From: Planctomycetota bacterium
Lineage (GTDB): Bacteria > Planctomycetota > SZUA-567 > H5-PLA8
Direction of reading: 5' to 3'
Length of the DNA: 64,000 nt
NCBI GenBank assembly: GCA_015075375.1
Contig: JABTUM010000001.1
Coordinates: 181,201 to 245,200, forward strand
Shown piece by piece: positions 8,769 to 18,557 of this stretch; position 1 is the stretch's first letter, and each line of letters opens with the position of its first letter. The position numbers and the translations under genes were made by a program. Under the pieces are notes generated by a model that saw only the letters and a list, made by a program, of their open reading frames with translations, was not told the origin of the DNA and did no database searches.

Positions 8769-9467
8769 ATGCCGACGCTTAAATACTACGGCCATAGCGC
8801 CTTTCGCATCCAAGACGAGAAGCATACCGTTTTTATAGACCCGTACCTTACCGGGAACCCGGTCTGTCCGAGCAAGGTCGAGGAGATTCGGGCCTGTCAT
8901 TACATCCTGGTGACCCACGGGCACGCCGACCATCTGGGCGATACCGAGTTTCTGGCCAAGAAGCACGATGCGACGGTGATCGCGACGTGGGAACTGGCGA
9001 TGTGGCTGAAGAAGCGCGGAATAAAGGTGCATCCGCTGGGCGCGGGCGGAGGATACGATTTCCCCTTCGGGCGGGTCAAGGCGACGCTGGCCTTCCACGG
9101 TTGCGGAGCGGATCCGCGCGAAGACGGCTCGGTGCCGCCGCCCAACACGCCGGTGGGCTACGTGGTCCAGTGGGGCAAAACGAAAACGCTCTACCATGCG
9201 GGCGATACGGCGCTGTACGGCGACATGAAGCTGCTGGCCGAGGACTACGATCTGGATGTGGCGTGCCTGCCAATCGGGGACAATTTCACGATGGGCGTGG
9301 CCGACGCGAACAAGGCCGCGGAGTGGCTTAAGGCGAAGACGTACGTGCCCATGCACTACAATACGTTCGAGATCATCAAGGCCGATCCGCTTAATTTTGC
9401 GTTTCACGTGGAGAAGCACGGGGCGAAGTGCAAAGTGATGAGCCCCGGAGAGAAAATCACTTTTTAA
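8769..9467 (+). CDS. Metallo-beta-lactamase-fold metal-dependent hydrolase (UPF0173 type)
   Basis: 232 residues, the usual size of UPF0173 (YtkL-like) proteins. Metal-binding motif HGHADHLGD appears near residue 57, further ligands are in YHAGDTALYGDM and in YVPMHYNTFEI. The start MPTLKYYGHSAFRIQ is typical of the family. The substrate is unknown; the fold hydrolyses phosphoesters, thioesters or lactones in other families. It lies 70 bases before floA and faces away from the FxsA-like gene. Confidence 0.9.
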   Translation: MPTLKYYGHSAFRIQDEKHTVFIDPYLTGNPVCPSKVEEIRACHYILVTHGHADHLGDTEFLAKKHDATVIATWELAMWLKKRGIKVHPLGAGGGYDFPFGRVKATLAFHGCGADPREDGSVPPPNTPVGYVVQWGKTKTLYHAGDTALYGDMKLLAEDYDLDVACLPIGDNFTMGVADANKAAEWLKAKTYVPMHYNTFEIIKADPLNFAFHVEKHGAKCKVMSPGEKITF

Positions 9468-9520
9468 GCGCCGGCGCGAAAGAAGGCTTGGCCGAAGCGT
9501 AATACCGCGCCGCGCGCACA

Positions 9521-9526
9521 AGGAGG
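9521..9526 (+). promoter_or_regulatory. Strong ribosome-binding site of floA
   Basis: AGGAGG at 9521-9526 is a full match to the anti-Shine-Dalgarno core, 10 bases before the ATG at 9537, and fixes this start. Confidence 0.8.
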
Positions 9527-9536
9527 CAGCAAAGGC

Positions 9537-10703
9537 ATGGATAAGAATTTCTTTATTCTGATCATCATCGTAGCGGTCATATTCCTGCTGGTGGTCCTGA
9601 GCATCTTGTGGAATTTCGGGATGCTGTGGGTGCAGACGCAGCTATCGGGCGCGCCAATCAGCATCTTCGACATGCTGGCGATGCGCCTGCGGCGGGTGCC
9701 GTTGCAGTTGATCGTGCGCGCGCGCATCGCGTCCAAGAAGGCGGGTCTGGATCTACCGGCCGACCTGTGGGAAGCGCACTTCCTGGCGGGCGGGCGCGTC
9801 GAAGAACTGCTGCGCGCGCTGATCACGGCGCATCAGGGCGGCCTGGACATCCGCCGCGACGAAGACGACACGACCAGCCAGATGAACAAGCGCGACCGCG
9901 ACGCGTATCTCTTCCAGTGCCTGGCCAGCCACGTCCTGGCAGGCGGGCGCGTGCAGGGGGTGATCGAAGGGCTGATCGCGGCGCGGCGCAGCCAGATCGA
10001 CTTGAGTTTCTCGAAGGCCTGCGCGATCGACCTGGCGACCTTGCGCACGGAAGGCAAGAGCGTGACCGACGCGGTAAGCACCTCGGTTAATCCGCGCGTG
10101 ATCGACTGCCCGAATCCGCGCCAAGGCCGCGTGACGATCGATGCCGTGGCGAAAGACGGCATTCAGCTTAAGGTGCGCGCGCGCGTGACAGTGCGCACGA
10201 AGCTGGAGCAGTTCCTGGGCGGCGCGACGGAAGAAACGATCATCGCGCGTGTCGGCGAAGGCATCGTCTCGGCCATCGGTTCGGCCGACAGCCACAAGAT
10301 GGTGCTCGAAAATCCCGACCGCATTTCCAAGGCGGTGCTGAACAAAGCGCTGGACGCGAACACGGCGTTCGAGATCGTCTCGATCGACATTGCGGACGTG
10401 GACGTGGGCGAGAACATCGGCGCAAACCTGCGCACGGCCCAGGCGCATGCCGACTTGCAGATGGCGCAGGCCGAAGCCGAACGGCGCGCCGCGATGGCCC
10501 GCGCCAAGGAACAGGAAATGAAAGCCACGGTAGAAGAAAACCGCGCCCTGGTGGTGCTGGCCGAGGCCGAGATTCCGAAGGCTCTGGCCGAGGCGCTGCG
10601 CACCGGGAAAATGGGGGTGATGGACTTCTACAACCTGAAGAACATCCAGGCCGACACGAACATGCGGGAACAGTTGGGCGGCGGAAAGACGGACTCGTTC
10701 TAA
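9537..10703 (+). CDS. floA: Flotillin-like protein FloA
   Basis: 388 residues; the FloA family is about 330. An N-terminal membrane anchor (residues 4-30, [20 protein letters not shown]) is followed by the SPFH/flotillin region ([45 protein letters not shown]) and a charged helical segment rich in Ala/Glu ([19 protein letters not shown]). FloA organises membrane microdomains in bacteria. An insertion at about residues 80-150 relative to short FloA proteins carries an internal near-repeat ([22 protein letters not shown] and [22 protein letters not shown]). A proline-rich gene follows after 33 bases, likely one transcript. Confidence 0.9.
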   Translation: MDKNFFILIIIVAVIFLLVVLSILWNFGMLWVQTQLSGAPISIFDMLAMRLRRVPLQLIVRARIASKKAGLDLPADLWEAHFLAGGRVEELLRALITAHQGGLDIRRDEDDTTSQMNKRDRDAYLFQCLASHVLAGGRVQGVIEGLIAARRSQIDLSFSKACAIDLATLRTEGKSVTDAVSTSVNPRVIDCPNPRQGRVTIDAVAKDGIQLKVRARVTVRTKLEQFLGGATEETIIARVGEGIVSAIGSADSHKMVLENPDRISKAVLNKALDANTAFEIVSIDIADVDVGENIGANLRTAQAHADLQMAQAEAERRAAMARAKEQEMKATVEENRALVVLAEAEIPKALAEALRTGKMGVMDFYNLKNIQADTNMREQLGGGKTDSF

Positions 10704-10736
10704 TCGGCAGGCTGGCCGTTACGCGGAAGGAATGCC

Positions 10737-11471
10737 GTGATCGAACTCATTGTCTGGCTCGTGAAAGCGCTCTCGAATGCGCAAGAGCCGCCTTCGCAGA
10801 TGGGCCCGCGTTCCAACCGGACCGAAGGCGGCGGCCGCGGACCGTACGATTACGGCGACGGCCGCAATCCGCCGTCCGGCACGCGGCCGAAAACGCTGGC
10901 GGAGTTGTTGGAAGAAGCGCGGCAGCAGCAAGGCGGGTCACGCCCCGCCGCTCCGCGCGAGGAAGTCGCCCCCGCTCCGCCGCCGCCAAGACCGGCCGTC
11001 CCGCCGCCGCAACCGGTGGTGCGCGCGCCCGAACCGCAGCGAGCGGCGCCGGTGATGGTCATGCCGCAGGCTCCGGCCTCCACGATCAAGACGGTGCAAG
11101 CGATACGCCCGGTCGAAAAGATCGCCGACCTCAGCGCGCAACCGCCCACCGACACTTCAGCCGATGCGTCTGACACCAAGCGCCGCATGGCCAAACGCCG
11201 CAAACGGCAGCAGGCGAGCGTTTCCCCCAACCGCTCGCAGCCTGCGCTTCAGAACAAACAAAATCCGAATAAGCCGGCCCAGGCGTACATCGACCCGCGG
11301 CGCGACATCGTTTCGCCGGCGCTGCAGGTCAGGCCGTGGATTCGCGAGTTCCGCCGCGCTCGCGGCGAAGACCGCGCGGTCTTGACCGCGCAAGCCATCA
11401 TGGCGATGGAGATTCTCGGCCCACCGCGCGCCATCCGTCCCTACAAACCCGGCTCGCGCTGGGCGCGCTGA
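10737..11471 (+). CDS. Proline-rich hypothetical protein, floA partner
   Basis: 244 residues; not recognised. GTG start with a GGAAGG ribosome site about 6 bases upstream. The first 20 residues are hydrophobic (IELIVWLVKALSN), then a Gly/Arg/Pro linker, a short helix (TLAELLEEARQQQ), a Pro/Ala/Glu region of about 70 residues, and a basic C-terminus with a more conserved look (ALQVRPWIREFRRARGEDRAVLTAQAIM). Its close coupling to floA suggests a membrane-microdomain role, but this is inference from position only. Confidence 0.75.
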   Translation: MIELIVWLVKALSNAQEPPSQMGPRSNRTEGGGRGPYDYGDGRNPPSGTRPKTLAELLEEARQQQGGSRPAAPREEVAPAPPPPRPAVPPPQPVVRAPEPQRAAPVMVMPQAPASTIKTVQAIRPVEKIADLSAQPPTDTSADASDTKRRMAKRRKRQQASVSPNRSQPALQNKQNPNKPAQAYIDPRRDIVSPALQVRPWIREFRRARGEDRAVLTAQAIMAMEILGPPRAIRPYKPGSRWAR

Positions 11472-11482
11472 GGCTTCGGCGC

Positions 11483-12484
11483 TTACGGGCGCGCGTGCTT
11501 ATACAGCCAGACGTGCCGCGCCGAATCCGCGTAGCCTTCCACCCAGATGCTGACGCCGTATTTCGCGATCGGAGCGCCGATCACGCAACTGATTCGCAGC
11601 GGTGTAACCTCGGCGGTCTTGCCCATGCGCCGCCACGTATCGCTGGCAAGATCGTAGGCGTAACAATCGTCCTTGATCGAAACCACCAGAACATCTCCGC
11701 TGACGGGATCCTCGATCGCCGCGTTGTAGGCCGAGCCCATGCCCATCTCGACGGGCGCATCTTTCTTGGCCGTTATCTGGCCTTTTGCATCGATGACGGC
11801 GACCTTGTTTTTATGCCCGTTGCCGCCCAACAGAAGCAGGCAACGGTGCTTCGTGTTGTAGTGAAAGAGCACGTGGTCGGTGCCCACGGGAATGCCTTTG
11901 GCGAACTCCCGCCACTTTCCAGCCGCGGGCTCGTAGGCGTACGCCTTCTGGTGATGCAGGAAAATCAGAGCCTTGGCTTCCGGGAAATACTCGATGCTCA
12001 AGGCCAAGCCCGCGCATGGGAACGGACAAGGCGGAAGCAGCGTCCACGTTTCCTTGCGCGTATCGAACGCGCGAACCTGCGGGGTGCCGCATTCGAGGTG
12101 GTAGTACAGGCCGTTTTCGGGATCGATGGCGTTGTTGCCGTAGGGATGCCCGAAAGTCTGCTTCACCTCAGGCGCCGGATACGTGCGCCAAGCACTGGTG
12201 GCTTCGGACAGCGCGATGAACTTGTACTCCTGGCGGAACCCCATGAAGAGGAACTGCCCGCTCTGTGGATCCCACGCGCCGTCGTCGCTCCAGCCGAAGA
12301 TCGAGTAGCTCTTCGAGGTCTTGGTCAGTTCCTTGGTAAAACCCTCGGTCTTCAGCTCGACCCAGGCGCCGGGCTTAAGCGAAGCCGCGGCAAGCGCCAG
12401 CGCGGACGTACCCGTTCGTTCCGCCGCCGCCGCCGAAACGATCCATCCCAACGCCATGCAGAGCATCGCTCGCCGAATGCGCAT
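11483..12484 (-). CDS. Exported kelch-like beta-propeller protein
   Basis: 333 residues. A signal peptide is visible (residues 1-22, MLCMALGWIVSAAAA then ERTG). The rest is repeated beta-blade sequence: WDPQSGQFLFMGFR, AIDPENGLYYHLECG, FDTRKETWTLLPP, YEPAAGKWREFAKG, YDLASDTWRRMGK. The W and YD/FD spacing is kelch-like, matching the 727-residue protein two genes upstream, of which it may be a short paralogue. Weak AGAGGG ribosome site. Last gene of a four-gene operon that starts with a GntR/LacI regulator; it ends 11 bases from the stop of the floA partner. No enzymatic residues recognised. Confidence 0.82.
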   Translation of the reverse strand: MRIRRAMLCMALGWIVSAAAAERTGTSALALAAASLKPGAWVELKTEGFTKELTKTSKSYSIFGWSDDGAWDPQSGQFLFMGFRQEYKFIALSEATSAWRTYPAPEVKQTFGHPYGNNAIDPENGLYYHLECGTPQVRAFDTRKETWTLLPPCPFPCAGLALSIEYFPEAKALIFLHHQKAYAYEPAAGKWREFAKGIPVGTDHVLFHYNTKHRCLLLLGGNGHKNKVAVIDAKGQITAKKDAPVEMGMGSAYNAAIEDPVSGDVLVVSIKDDCYAYDLASDTWRRMGKTAEVTPLRISCVIGAPIAKYGVSIWVEGYADSARHVWLYKHARP

Positions 12485-12517
12485 ATCGTATTCCCTCTCT
12501 TCGCTCGAACCTGGGCT

Positions 12518-15100
12518 CTACTTCACCGGCTGCACGGTCTCGGACGCATACGTGAAGTCGACGCGCACCACACGCCGATTGTAGGTGTCGTTGACGTAGA
12601 GATGTTTCGCCGAGAGTCCCGTGCAGGTGGGCCAGCCCAATGGAATCTCCGGACCGTCGACGATCGGCTTCGCACCCGAAGCGGGTTCGTAACGCGAATC
12701 GAAATTGCCATAGGCTCCGAAGCTGAGGATCAGGTTGCCGGCGTTGTCGAGCAGTTCGACGGTGTTGGTGACGACGTTGGGCAGCGCCAGGCGTCCGTAG
12801 CGGTCGAGATCGAAGCGGGGCACCCGGCAGACGCAGGATGAGCCGTTGCCGCCCCACCCGCTCCCGCTGAACGATCCGACACCCGAGTAGACCTTGAGCG
12901 CACTGACGACTTCCATCTTGTGCGTGGCCCACTTCATCGGCAATTTCTGTCCGCTTGCTTCGGGGTGATCGTCCTTCGTTTCGGTATTCAGGATGGTTCC
13001 GCCGCTGGGCGGGAACTTCACGACGCAACCGACCCAATGTTCGTAGGCCGGATCTTTCTCGAAACCGGGCGGCGCGCCGGCTTGTTCGGGCCGCAAGCGC
13101 ATCCCGACGTAGATGTTCCCTTGCAGGTCGAGGCGCAGGCCGCCGTTGGACATCGGCAGCGGTCCGACGACGGCGCTGTCGAGTCCTTCGGGCATCGGCT
13201 TCTTACCGGTCTTCGCGTCGGGCAGGTTGATTTTGCCTTTCAGGTATGCGCCCGCCACCGGCGTGCCTTTGCCGTCGAAGGCCGAGATGCAATACTTGTT
13301 CCAGTCGTACATGTACGTAAAGAGACAGCGGCCGTCGGCTCCGACGCCCACGCCGTGCTCGCTGAAACCCACGCCCATGCGGCTGTACACGTACGGAGTC
13401 AGCACGTGGCTGTTCAGTTCGGGATAGGGCGCCGGCTCCAGCGTGTGGGTGCGGCGTTCGAGCGGTCCGCTGTAGCCTTCGCCGCTGCGGATGTAGAGCA
13501 GCCCGTCGTAACCGACGGAAAGGTCGGTGGCATGGAAGACCTTGCCGCCGACCTTGAGCAGTTCGCCCGTGCCGGCGAGTCCGTCGTAGCGCCAGACACG
13601 GTTGGTGCCGGTGTTGACGTAGACGTGATCGCGCGCCCAATCGACGGCGAGTCGGTTGTAATCGCCCTGCGATTCGGGATCGGGCTTGAACTTGGTTTCG
13701 ACCAGGGTCAGTGCCGCACCGTCGTCGCGCACGCAAACGAGCGCACCGCCGCCGCCGATCCAGAGCGCGGGTTTGCCGTCCATGCGACCGAGCGCACTGG
13801 CCGCGCCGAGGCCGCGATCCTTTAGGGCCAGTTCCGCGACGATCTTTCCTTCCGGACCGCGACCGGCAATTTTGACCAGCTTGTTCGGCACGTAGCCGTC
13901 CTTGGGGCCTTCCAGGCGCGCAATCACGTAATAAGCGCCGGATTTCTCGTCCACGTGGATGCGTTCGGGCCACGGCGCAGGCGTGAAACTCACTTTCTTG
14001 CCCTGCGGATCGATCTCTACGATCCCCTGGTTGACCAGATCGCATACGTACACGTGGCCTTTGGCGTCGGTACACAGTCCGTAGGCGGCGGTCCGCTTAT
14101 TCCACGCGTCGGGCAGCCAGTACTTCCCTTTTTCCCAGACGGGCAGTTCGAGATCGTAAAACGGTTCGGGATCTTTGCCCGAGCCCGCGGCCTGCCGGTA
14201 GATGCGGCCCTGCGGCCATTTCGGATCGGTATCGTCGAAGTGCTTGGGCTGGTACTTGGTGCCGGCCACATTGGAGTAGTAGAGGTACTTCCCGTCGGGG
14301 CTCATCGCAACCTGGACGGCAAGCCACTTGGGCAACGGAAGCTTGGCTTCCTTCGACCACATCGGCTTGGGCCCGTCGACGAATCCGCCGCGCGCGTCGA
14401 AGCGGAAGACGTCGAGGCCCGAAACCATCGTGATGCCTTCGGCGGTGGCGGCAGCGATCTGAGCTTCGTCGGTGCCCCACGGATAGAAGGTGGGATTCAA
14501 GCTGTTGCGGTTGCGTGGAATCCAGACTTTGCGTTCGGGATCCCAGTTGGCGATGCCGGCCATTTTTTCCGGCGGCAGGTCGCTGGGGAACGGAAGCAGC
14601 GTGCGCAGGTAGCCGCCGTCCGGCCCGAAGGCGCGCACGACCGACATGTTCTGGTTCGTCTCGCCGCGGAAGCCGGACACGTACAAATTGCCCGCGGCAT
14701 CGGTGGCGATGCCGTTGACGGCGCCGAAGCGGCACGGATCGCCGCCGACGAAGCGCCCGAACTTCACCCCGGTGCCGGTGCGCACGCGGACCTTGAACGG
14801 CCCGCCGGACGCGGGCTTCCCGAAATCGTCCTTCCCGTCCCAGCTCAACTTCTGCTGCAAGCCCGGCTTGAGCGGCGGCGGCGGCGCGCGTTCGCCGCCC
14901 AACAGTCCGGCCGCCAAGTGGCGGATCGGCTCGTCTTTCGCATTCAGGATCGCGACCTCAAGGTCGGTGTGCTTGGCGAGCGTGAACTCGACCGTGCAGC
15001 CTTCGGCGGTTTTCGCGACCGCCGGCCCCGACGTAAAGGCCGCTTCCCCGGCCACCAGGGATGCGCAGCAGAGGACGAGCAGGCAGACCAGGAATCGCAT
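12518..15100 (-). CDS. Exported FlgD-Ig / NHL-repeat beta-propeller protein
   Basis: 860 residues. Signal peptide MRFLVCLLVLCCASLVAGEA, then a FlgD-type Ig-like domain (about 28-105, with LEVAILNAKDEPIRHLAAG and LSWDGKDDFGKP), then a long propeller of NHL/SMP-30-like repeats (GAVNGIATDAAGNLYVSGFRG; AYGLCTDAKGHVYVCDLVNQG; LRLDLQGNIYVGMRL; LYVNDTYNRRVVRVDF). NHL proteins bind protein or carbohydrate, or have lyase activity. AAGGAG precedes the ATG by 6 bases. It lies between two kelch-type genes with gaps of 33 and 18 bases, so it is part of one operon. Substrate unknown. Confidence 0.85.
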   Translation of the reverse strand: MRFLVCLLVLCCASLVAGEAAFTSGPAVAKTAEGCTVEFTLAKHTDLEVAILNAKDEPIRHLAAGLLGGERAPPPPLKPGLQQKLSWDGKDDFGKPASGGPFKVRVRTGTGVKFGRFVGGDPCRFGAVNGIATDAAGNLYVSGFRGETNQNMSVVRAFGPDGGYLRTLLPFPSDLPPEKMAGIANWDPERKVWIPRNRNSLNPTFYPWGTDEAQIAAATAEGITMVSGLDVFRFDARGGFVDGPKPMWSKEAKLPLPKWLAVQVAMSPDGKYLYYSNVAGTKYQPKHFDDTDPKWPQGRIYRQAAGSGKDPEPFYDLELPVWEKGKYWLPDAWNKRTAAYGLCTDAKGHVYVCDLVNQGIVEIDPQGKKVSFTPAPWPERIHVDEKSGAYYVIARLEGPKDGYVPNKLVKIAGRGPEGKIVAELALKDRGLGAASALGRMDGKPALWIGGGGALVCVRDDGAALTLVETKFKPDPESQGDYNRLAVDWARDHVYVNTGTNRVWRYDGLAGTGELLKVGGKVFHATDLSVGYDGLLYIRSGEGYSGPLERRTHTLEPAPYPELNSHVLTPYVYSRMGVGFSEHGVGVGADGRCLFTYMYDWNKYCISAFDGKGTPVAGAYLKGKINLPDAKTGKKPMPEGLDSAVVGPLPMSNGGLRLDLQGNIYVGMRLRPEQAGAPPGFEKDPAYEHWVGCVVKFPPSGGTILNTETKDDHPEASGQKLPMKWATHKMEVVSALKVYSGVGSFSGSGWGGNGSSCVCRVPRFDLDRYGRLALPNVVTNTVELLDNAGNLILSFGAYGNFDSRYEPASGAKPIVDGPEIPLGWPTCTGLSAKHLYVNDTYNRRVVRVDFTYASETVQPVK

Positions 15101-15118
15101 GGCGTGCTCCTTATTTCT

Positions 15119-17302
15119 TCAGGGCTTGGCGGCCGGCGCGGCGGCAGGCAGCGGTTGCATATCGGCCGATTTCGGATCGAAGCGCAGGACCCAGACGGCG
15201 CCGTTCCAACTCGCGTCGCCAAGCCAGATCAGGCCGCGCTTGCGGTCGTAGGCGATGCCGGAACAGACCGGCGAAGTATTGAACTGCGGAGCGCCCGCGC
15301 GTAGGGACAGCTTGACGGTGACCCAGCGGTTTTGGGCCGCGTCGTAAGCTATGTAGCGATCCGGGGCTTCGACGCCCTCCGCTTTAAAGCGCTGCGGCCA
15401 GAGAAATAGATCGTGATCGGGCAGGTAGGCCACTTCGCGCAGAAAGATGGACCAGTTGCGCTTAGGGTCCATGCCTTGCGGATGGAGCGGCGCGACTTGC
15501 AGCGAAGCCATGTCCAGCGCGTGAAGCTGCCCGTCGAAGGGCTTGCCGTAGCCGCCCAGCGTGGCAAAGATCATGCGATCGCGCTTGGTGTCGTAAACCA
15601 GGCCGGAGCTGTCCACACCTCCGCCGGGCATGGTGCCCTTCACTGCGAGCTTCTTCCAAGTCTTCGCCGGAGCGTCCAGGATATACGGTCCGTTCCATGA
15701 AAGCATCCCGAGCTTCGTGTATCGGATCTGCATGTTGTACGCGTCGTTGGGCATGCCCTCGGGCATGCGTATGCGGCCGGTCCAATCGGCTTTGTCCGGA
15801 TCGTAGGTGTAAGAGTACGGATCGAGCGACTGATCGTTGGCGCCGCCCATGACCGTCTTTTTCTGTCCCGCGTCGTACGCATGCGAATTCCAAACGTGCT
15901 TCTTGACCCACGGCCGCCCGTTGAAATTGAATCCGCTGGGATACTGCTCGTTCGTGCCGCAGCAGCCGAGCGGAAGTTCGACGGGCTCGGTGATTTCCCA
16001 GCGCCCTGTGGCGAGGTGAAAGCGCGCGACGTCGCAGCCGGCGTAGCTGGCGTGTCCGCCGGCCCAGAGGTAAAGCATGTCGCGGTCGGGATCGTGCAGC
16101 CATGTGCCCCAGTCGCGCCCGCCCAGCGGTACGGGAATCTCGAGGCGCACCAGCGTGTTGACCGGCAGCGCCTTGAGCATGGCTTCGTGCGCGGCGGCAT
16201 CGGGGCGCGGGCCTTTCATGAAATGCTCGGGCCCCGCCGGCGGCGCGTAGCGCGCGGTGCGCGTGCCCGACGCCACAGGCTTTTCCTGGTGTCCGTCCGC
16301 GGTCCAAGTGTTCTTCTCCACGTCGTAGATCCAGCGCGCCGGACCGATATGGATGTAATGCTTGCCCGGTACGTACGCGCATCCGCCGTACAGCGCGATG
16401 CGGCCGTCTCCGAGCGCTTCGAAAAGATGGTCGCAGCGCGGTTCAGGCGCGGCGTCCTGGTGGCGCTGGAACCAGCGCCGCTTGGCGGGATCGAAGACCC
16501 ACAGGTCGTTCGTCTCGTAATCCATATGCGTCCCGCCGAAAAGCACGAAGAGCTTGGTGCGCGCATCGAACGCGATGCGGCTGAGCGCGCGCGCGGGGGG
16601 TTCGGCGTCCAGGTACTCGGCAGCGGCTTCCAATTCGATCTGCGCGCCGCGCATGACGGCGAGCGCTTCGGGAGAAGTCCGCGGCGCGAGCGGCTTAAGG
16701 AGGCCGGCGGCGGTTTCGATCCGCTTGAGCGCGGCCTTCACTTGTCCCGCCTCGTACGCTTCGAGCTTCGAGAGGCCTTTCAGTTCGGCTAACAGCTTGG
16801 CGAGATTCCCGGCCAGTTGCGCGATTTCGGGATCGACATTCGCGGCCAGGAGCCGGGCTTCTTCCTCGGCAGGCATTCCTTCAAAGTACAGGTGGCGCGC
16901 CTTGGCCAGCGCGTCTTTGCAGTTCCCGCGCAGGATGCGCACCGCGTCGGCATGCTTCTGGAGCGCGTGCGCTTTGCGCAGCTCGTCGCGAATGGACTTC
17001 CACTGGCCGTTTTCGAGGATCGAAGTGGGCGGCGCGCCGTCGTCGGCGATTTGATGCACGCCGCCGAACGAGAGCCCGGTGCCGTTGGGCAGTTCGCAGG
17101 TCCAGCCCCACAACACCGGACGCTTTTCCCAATTGGTGGCCGGGGTCGCGTAGGGCTTGCCCGCCGCTTCGATCGCCGGGAATTTTCGCTCGGGAATGCT
17201 TTCGGCTTTGTAGCCCGATTCGGGCGCGGACGTTTCGGCGCTTCCAACCGCGGCGGCGGCGGTCCAACCGATCAGCGCAAGGATTCTGAAGGCATGGCGC
17301 AT
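15119..17302 (-). CDS. Exported kelch-repeat protein
   Basis: 727 residues from the ATG at 17302, chosen because CAGGAG lies 7 bases upstream and the protein then begins with a clean signal peptide (MRHAFRILALIGWTAAAAVG, cut after GSAE). Residues about 80-200 are helical and charged; the rest is kelch propeller with LFVLFGGTHMDYETNDLWVFDP, ALGDGRIALYGGCAYV, VMGGANDQSLDPYSYTYDPD and YDAAQNRWVTVKLSL. Kelch blades generally bind sugars or proteins. First structural gene after the GntR/LacI regulator, 20 bases downstream of its stop. A carbohydrate- or glycan-binding role is inferred from context only. Confidence 0.84.
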   Translation of the reverse strand: MRHAFRILALIGWTAAAAVGSAETSAPESGYKAESIPERKFPAIEAAGKPYATPATNWEKRPVLWGWTCELPNGTGLSFGGVHQIADDGAPPTSILENGQWKSIRDELRKAHALQKHADAVRILRGNCKDALAKARHLYFEGMPAEEEARLLAANVDPEIAQLAGNLAKLLAELKGLSKLEAYEAGQVKAALKRIETAAGLLKPLAPRTSPEALAVMRGAQIELEAAAEYLDAEPPARALSRIAFDARTKLFVLFGGTHMDYETNDLWVFDPAKRRWFQRHQDAAPEPRCDHLFEALGDGRIALYGGCAYVPGKHYIHIGPARWIYDVEKNTWTADGHQEKPVASGTRTARYAPPAGPEHFMKGPRPDAAAHEAMLKALPVNTLVRLEIPVPLGGRDWGTWLHDPDRDMLYLWAGGHASYAGCDVARFHLATGRWEITEPVELPLGCCGTNEQYPSGFNFNGRPWVKKHVWNSHAYDAGQKKTVMGGANDQSLDPYSYTYDPDKADWTGRIRMPEGMPNDAYNMQIRYTKLGMLSWNGPYILDAPAKTWKKLAVKGTMPGGGVDSSGLVYDTKRDRMIFATLGGYGKPFDGQLHALDMASLQVAPLHPQGMDPKRNWSIFLREVAYLPDHDLFLWPQRFKAEGVEAPDRYIAYDAAQNRWVTVKLSLRAGAPQFNTSPVCSGIAYDRKRGLIWLGDASWNGAVWVLRFDPKSADMQPLPAAAPAAKP

Positions 17303-17322
17303 GGTACGGCTCCTGGTCATGC

Positions 17323-18537
17323 TTACGCGTCGAGCGTCATCGGCACACCTACGCGCAAGACCGGTCGTTCGGGTTGTTGAAGCTTCCAGAGCAGCAGCGC
17401 GGCAGCGGTTCGTCCCAGCGCGCCGGGCTCGGCGCGAATCGCTTGCGCGTTTTCCAGCGCTGCTTCGCCCGCGCCGGCTCCGGCCAATTCGAATCCGCGC
17501 GCGCGGCACAGTTCGACCAAGCGCGCGGCATGCGTCAAGCTGTGGCACAGGACCGCTTGGGGGCGTTCGGCTTCGGGAAGCGTCTGGAATCGTGTCGCCA
17601 GCGCCGCGTAATCGCGTTCCAGCGTAAAGATGCGATGCGCCCAGTCCGGACCGGGCACGATCCCGGCTTCGTCCAGGGCCTGGCGCCAGGCGCTCTGGCG
17701 CACAAACGTATCCGGATCGAGCCGGGCTTTGAGCGGATTATAGAAATCGGCGTCGGACGTCATTGCATCAAAGGATTCGTAAGGCTGATGGGTCAGACAG
17801 CCGACGAAGTGAATGCGCGTCAAGCCGCGCTCCACGAACGCGCGCACCGCGGCGCGATACCCCGTCAGCGGATCGAAAAAAACCTGGTCGGCTTCCAGGG
17901 CAAAGCGTTCGTTGGGGTAATCGACGAGGACCGTGGGAATGCGCAAGGCCATCAGTTCGGCGAGCCAGCTTTCCTCGATGATGCTCAGCGCCAGCAATCC
18001 GTCGTAGCGCGCTTCGCGCACGGCCTGCAAGGACGGATGGCGGAGGTGTTCGTCGTGCGCCTCCCCCAGCGCTTCAACCAAGCATCCGTGCGGCTCGCTG
18101 ACCCAGCTTCCGCGGGTGGGTTCGTCGTTCCGGACCCGCGGGAATTGCGGCGGCGTACGTGACAGGCCCCACTGCGCGAGCGCACCTTGAAGCATCTTGG
18201 CCTGCAACGAGCCAAAGCGAAAATCGGAGAAGACCGAGGAGGACATCAGCACGCCCAAACGCAAAAAGCGGCCGGGAATCAGCGGACGAAGTTCCGGATC
18301 GGCCACGAACGAGCCTCGGCCGCGGCGGCGAACGATCAAGCCCTCGCGGACCAAGTCGTTCAAAGCACGGACCACCGTGATCTTGCTGACGCGCAGTTGC
18401 TGGGGCAGCTCGGTTTCGGGCGGCAGCGCCATGCCCGGCGGATAGGCCCCGGTCATGATACGTTCACGCAGCAGTTCGCGAACCCGCTCGTGCTTGGGCG
18501 GTTTGCGGCGCAGGGGGTTTCGGGTCGATGTGCTCAT
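17323..18537 (-). CDS. GntR-family regulator with LacI-type ligand-binding domain
   Basis: 404 residues from the ATG at 18537. N-terminal GntR winged helix (about 12-80: VRELLRERIMTGAYPPGMALPPETEL, LRVSKITVVRALNDLVREGL, RRRGRGSFV) joined to a LacI/periplasmic-binding-protein-like effector domain (from about 92: RLGVLMSSSVFSDFRFG; VDYPNERFALEADQVFFDPLTGYRAAVRAFVERGLTRIHFVGC). This is the AraR-type architecture, whose members are usually released from DNA by a sugar. It heads an operon of three exported beta-propeller genes; likely operators lie just upstream. The domain between is full length, so it looks functional. The effector cannot be told from sequence. Confidence 0.9.
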   Translation of the reverse strand: MSTSTRNPLRRKPPKHERVRELLRERIMTGAYPPGMALPPETELPQQLRVSKITVVRALNDLVREGLIVRRRGRGSFVADPELRPLIPGRFLRLGVLMSSSVFSDFRFGSLQAKMLQGALAQWGLSRTPPQFPRVRNDEPTRGSWVSEPHGCLVEALGEAHDEHLRHPSLQAVREARYDGLLALSIIEESWLAELMALRIPTVLVDYPNERFALEADQVFFDPLTGYRAAVRAFVERGLTRIHFVGCLTHQPYESFDAMTSDADFYNPLKARLDPDTFVRQSAWRQALDEAGIVPGPDWAHRIFTLERDYAALATRFQTLPEAERPQAVLCHSLTHAARLVELCRARGFELAGAGAGEAALENAQAIRAEPGALGRTAAALLLWKLQQPERPVLRVGVPMTLDA

Positions 18538-18557
18538 CTGAATGGAGATACACCAAT

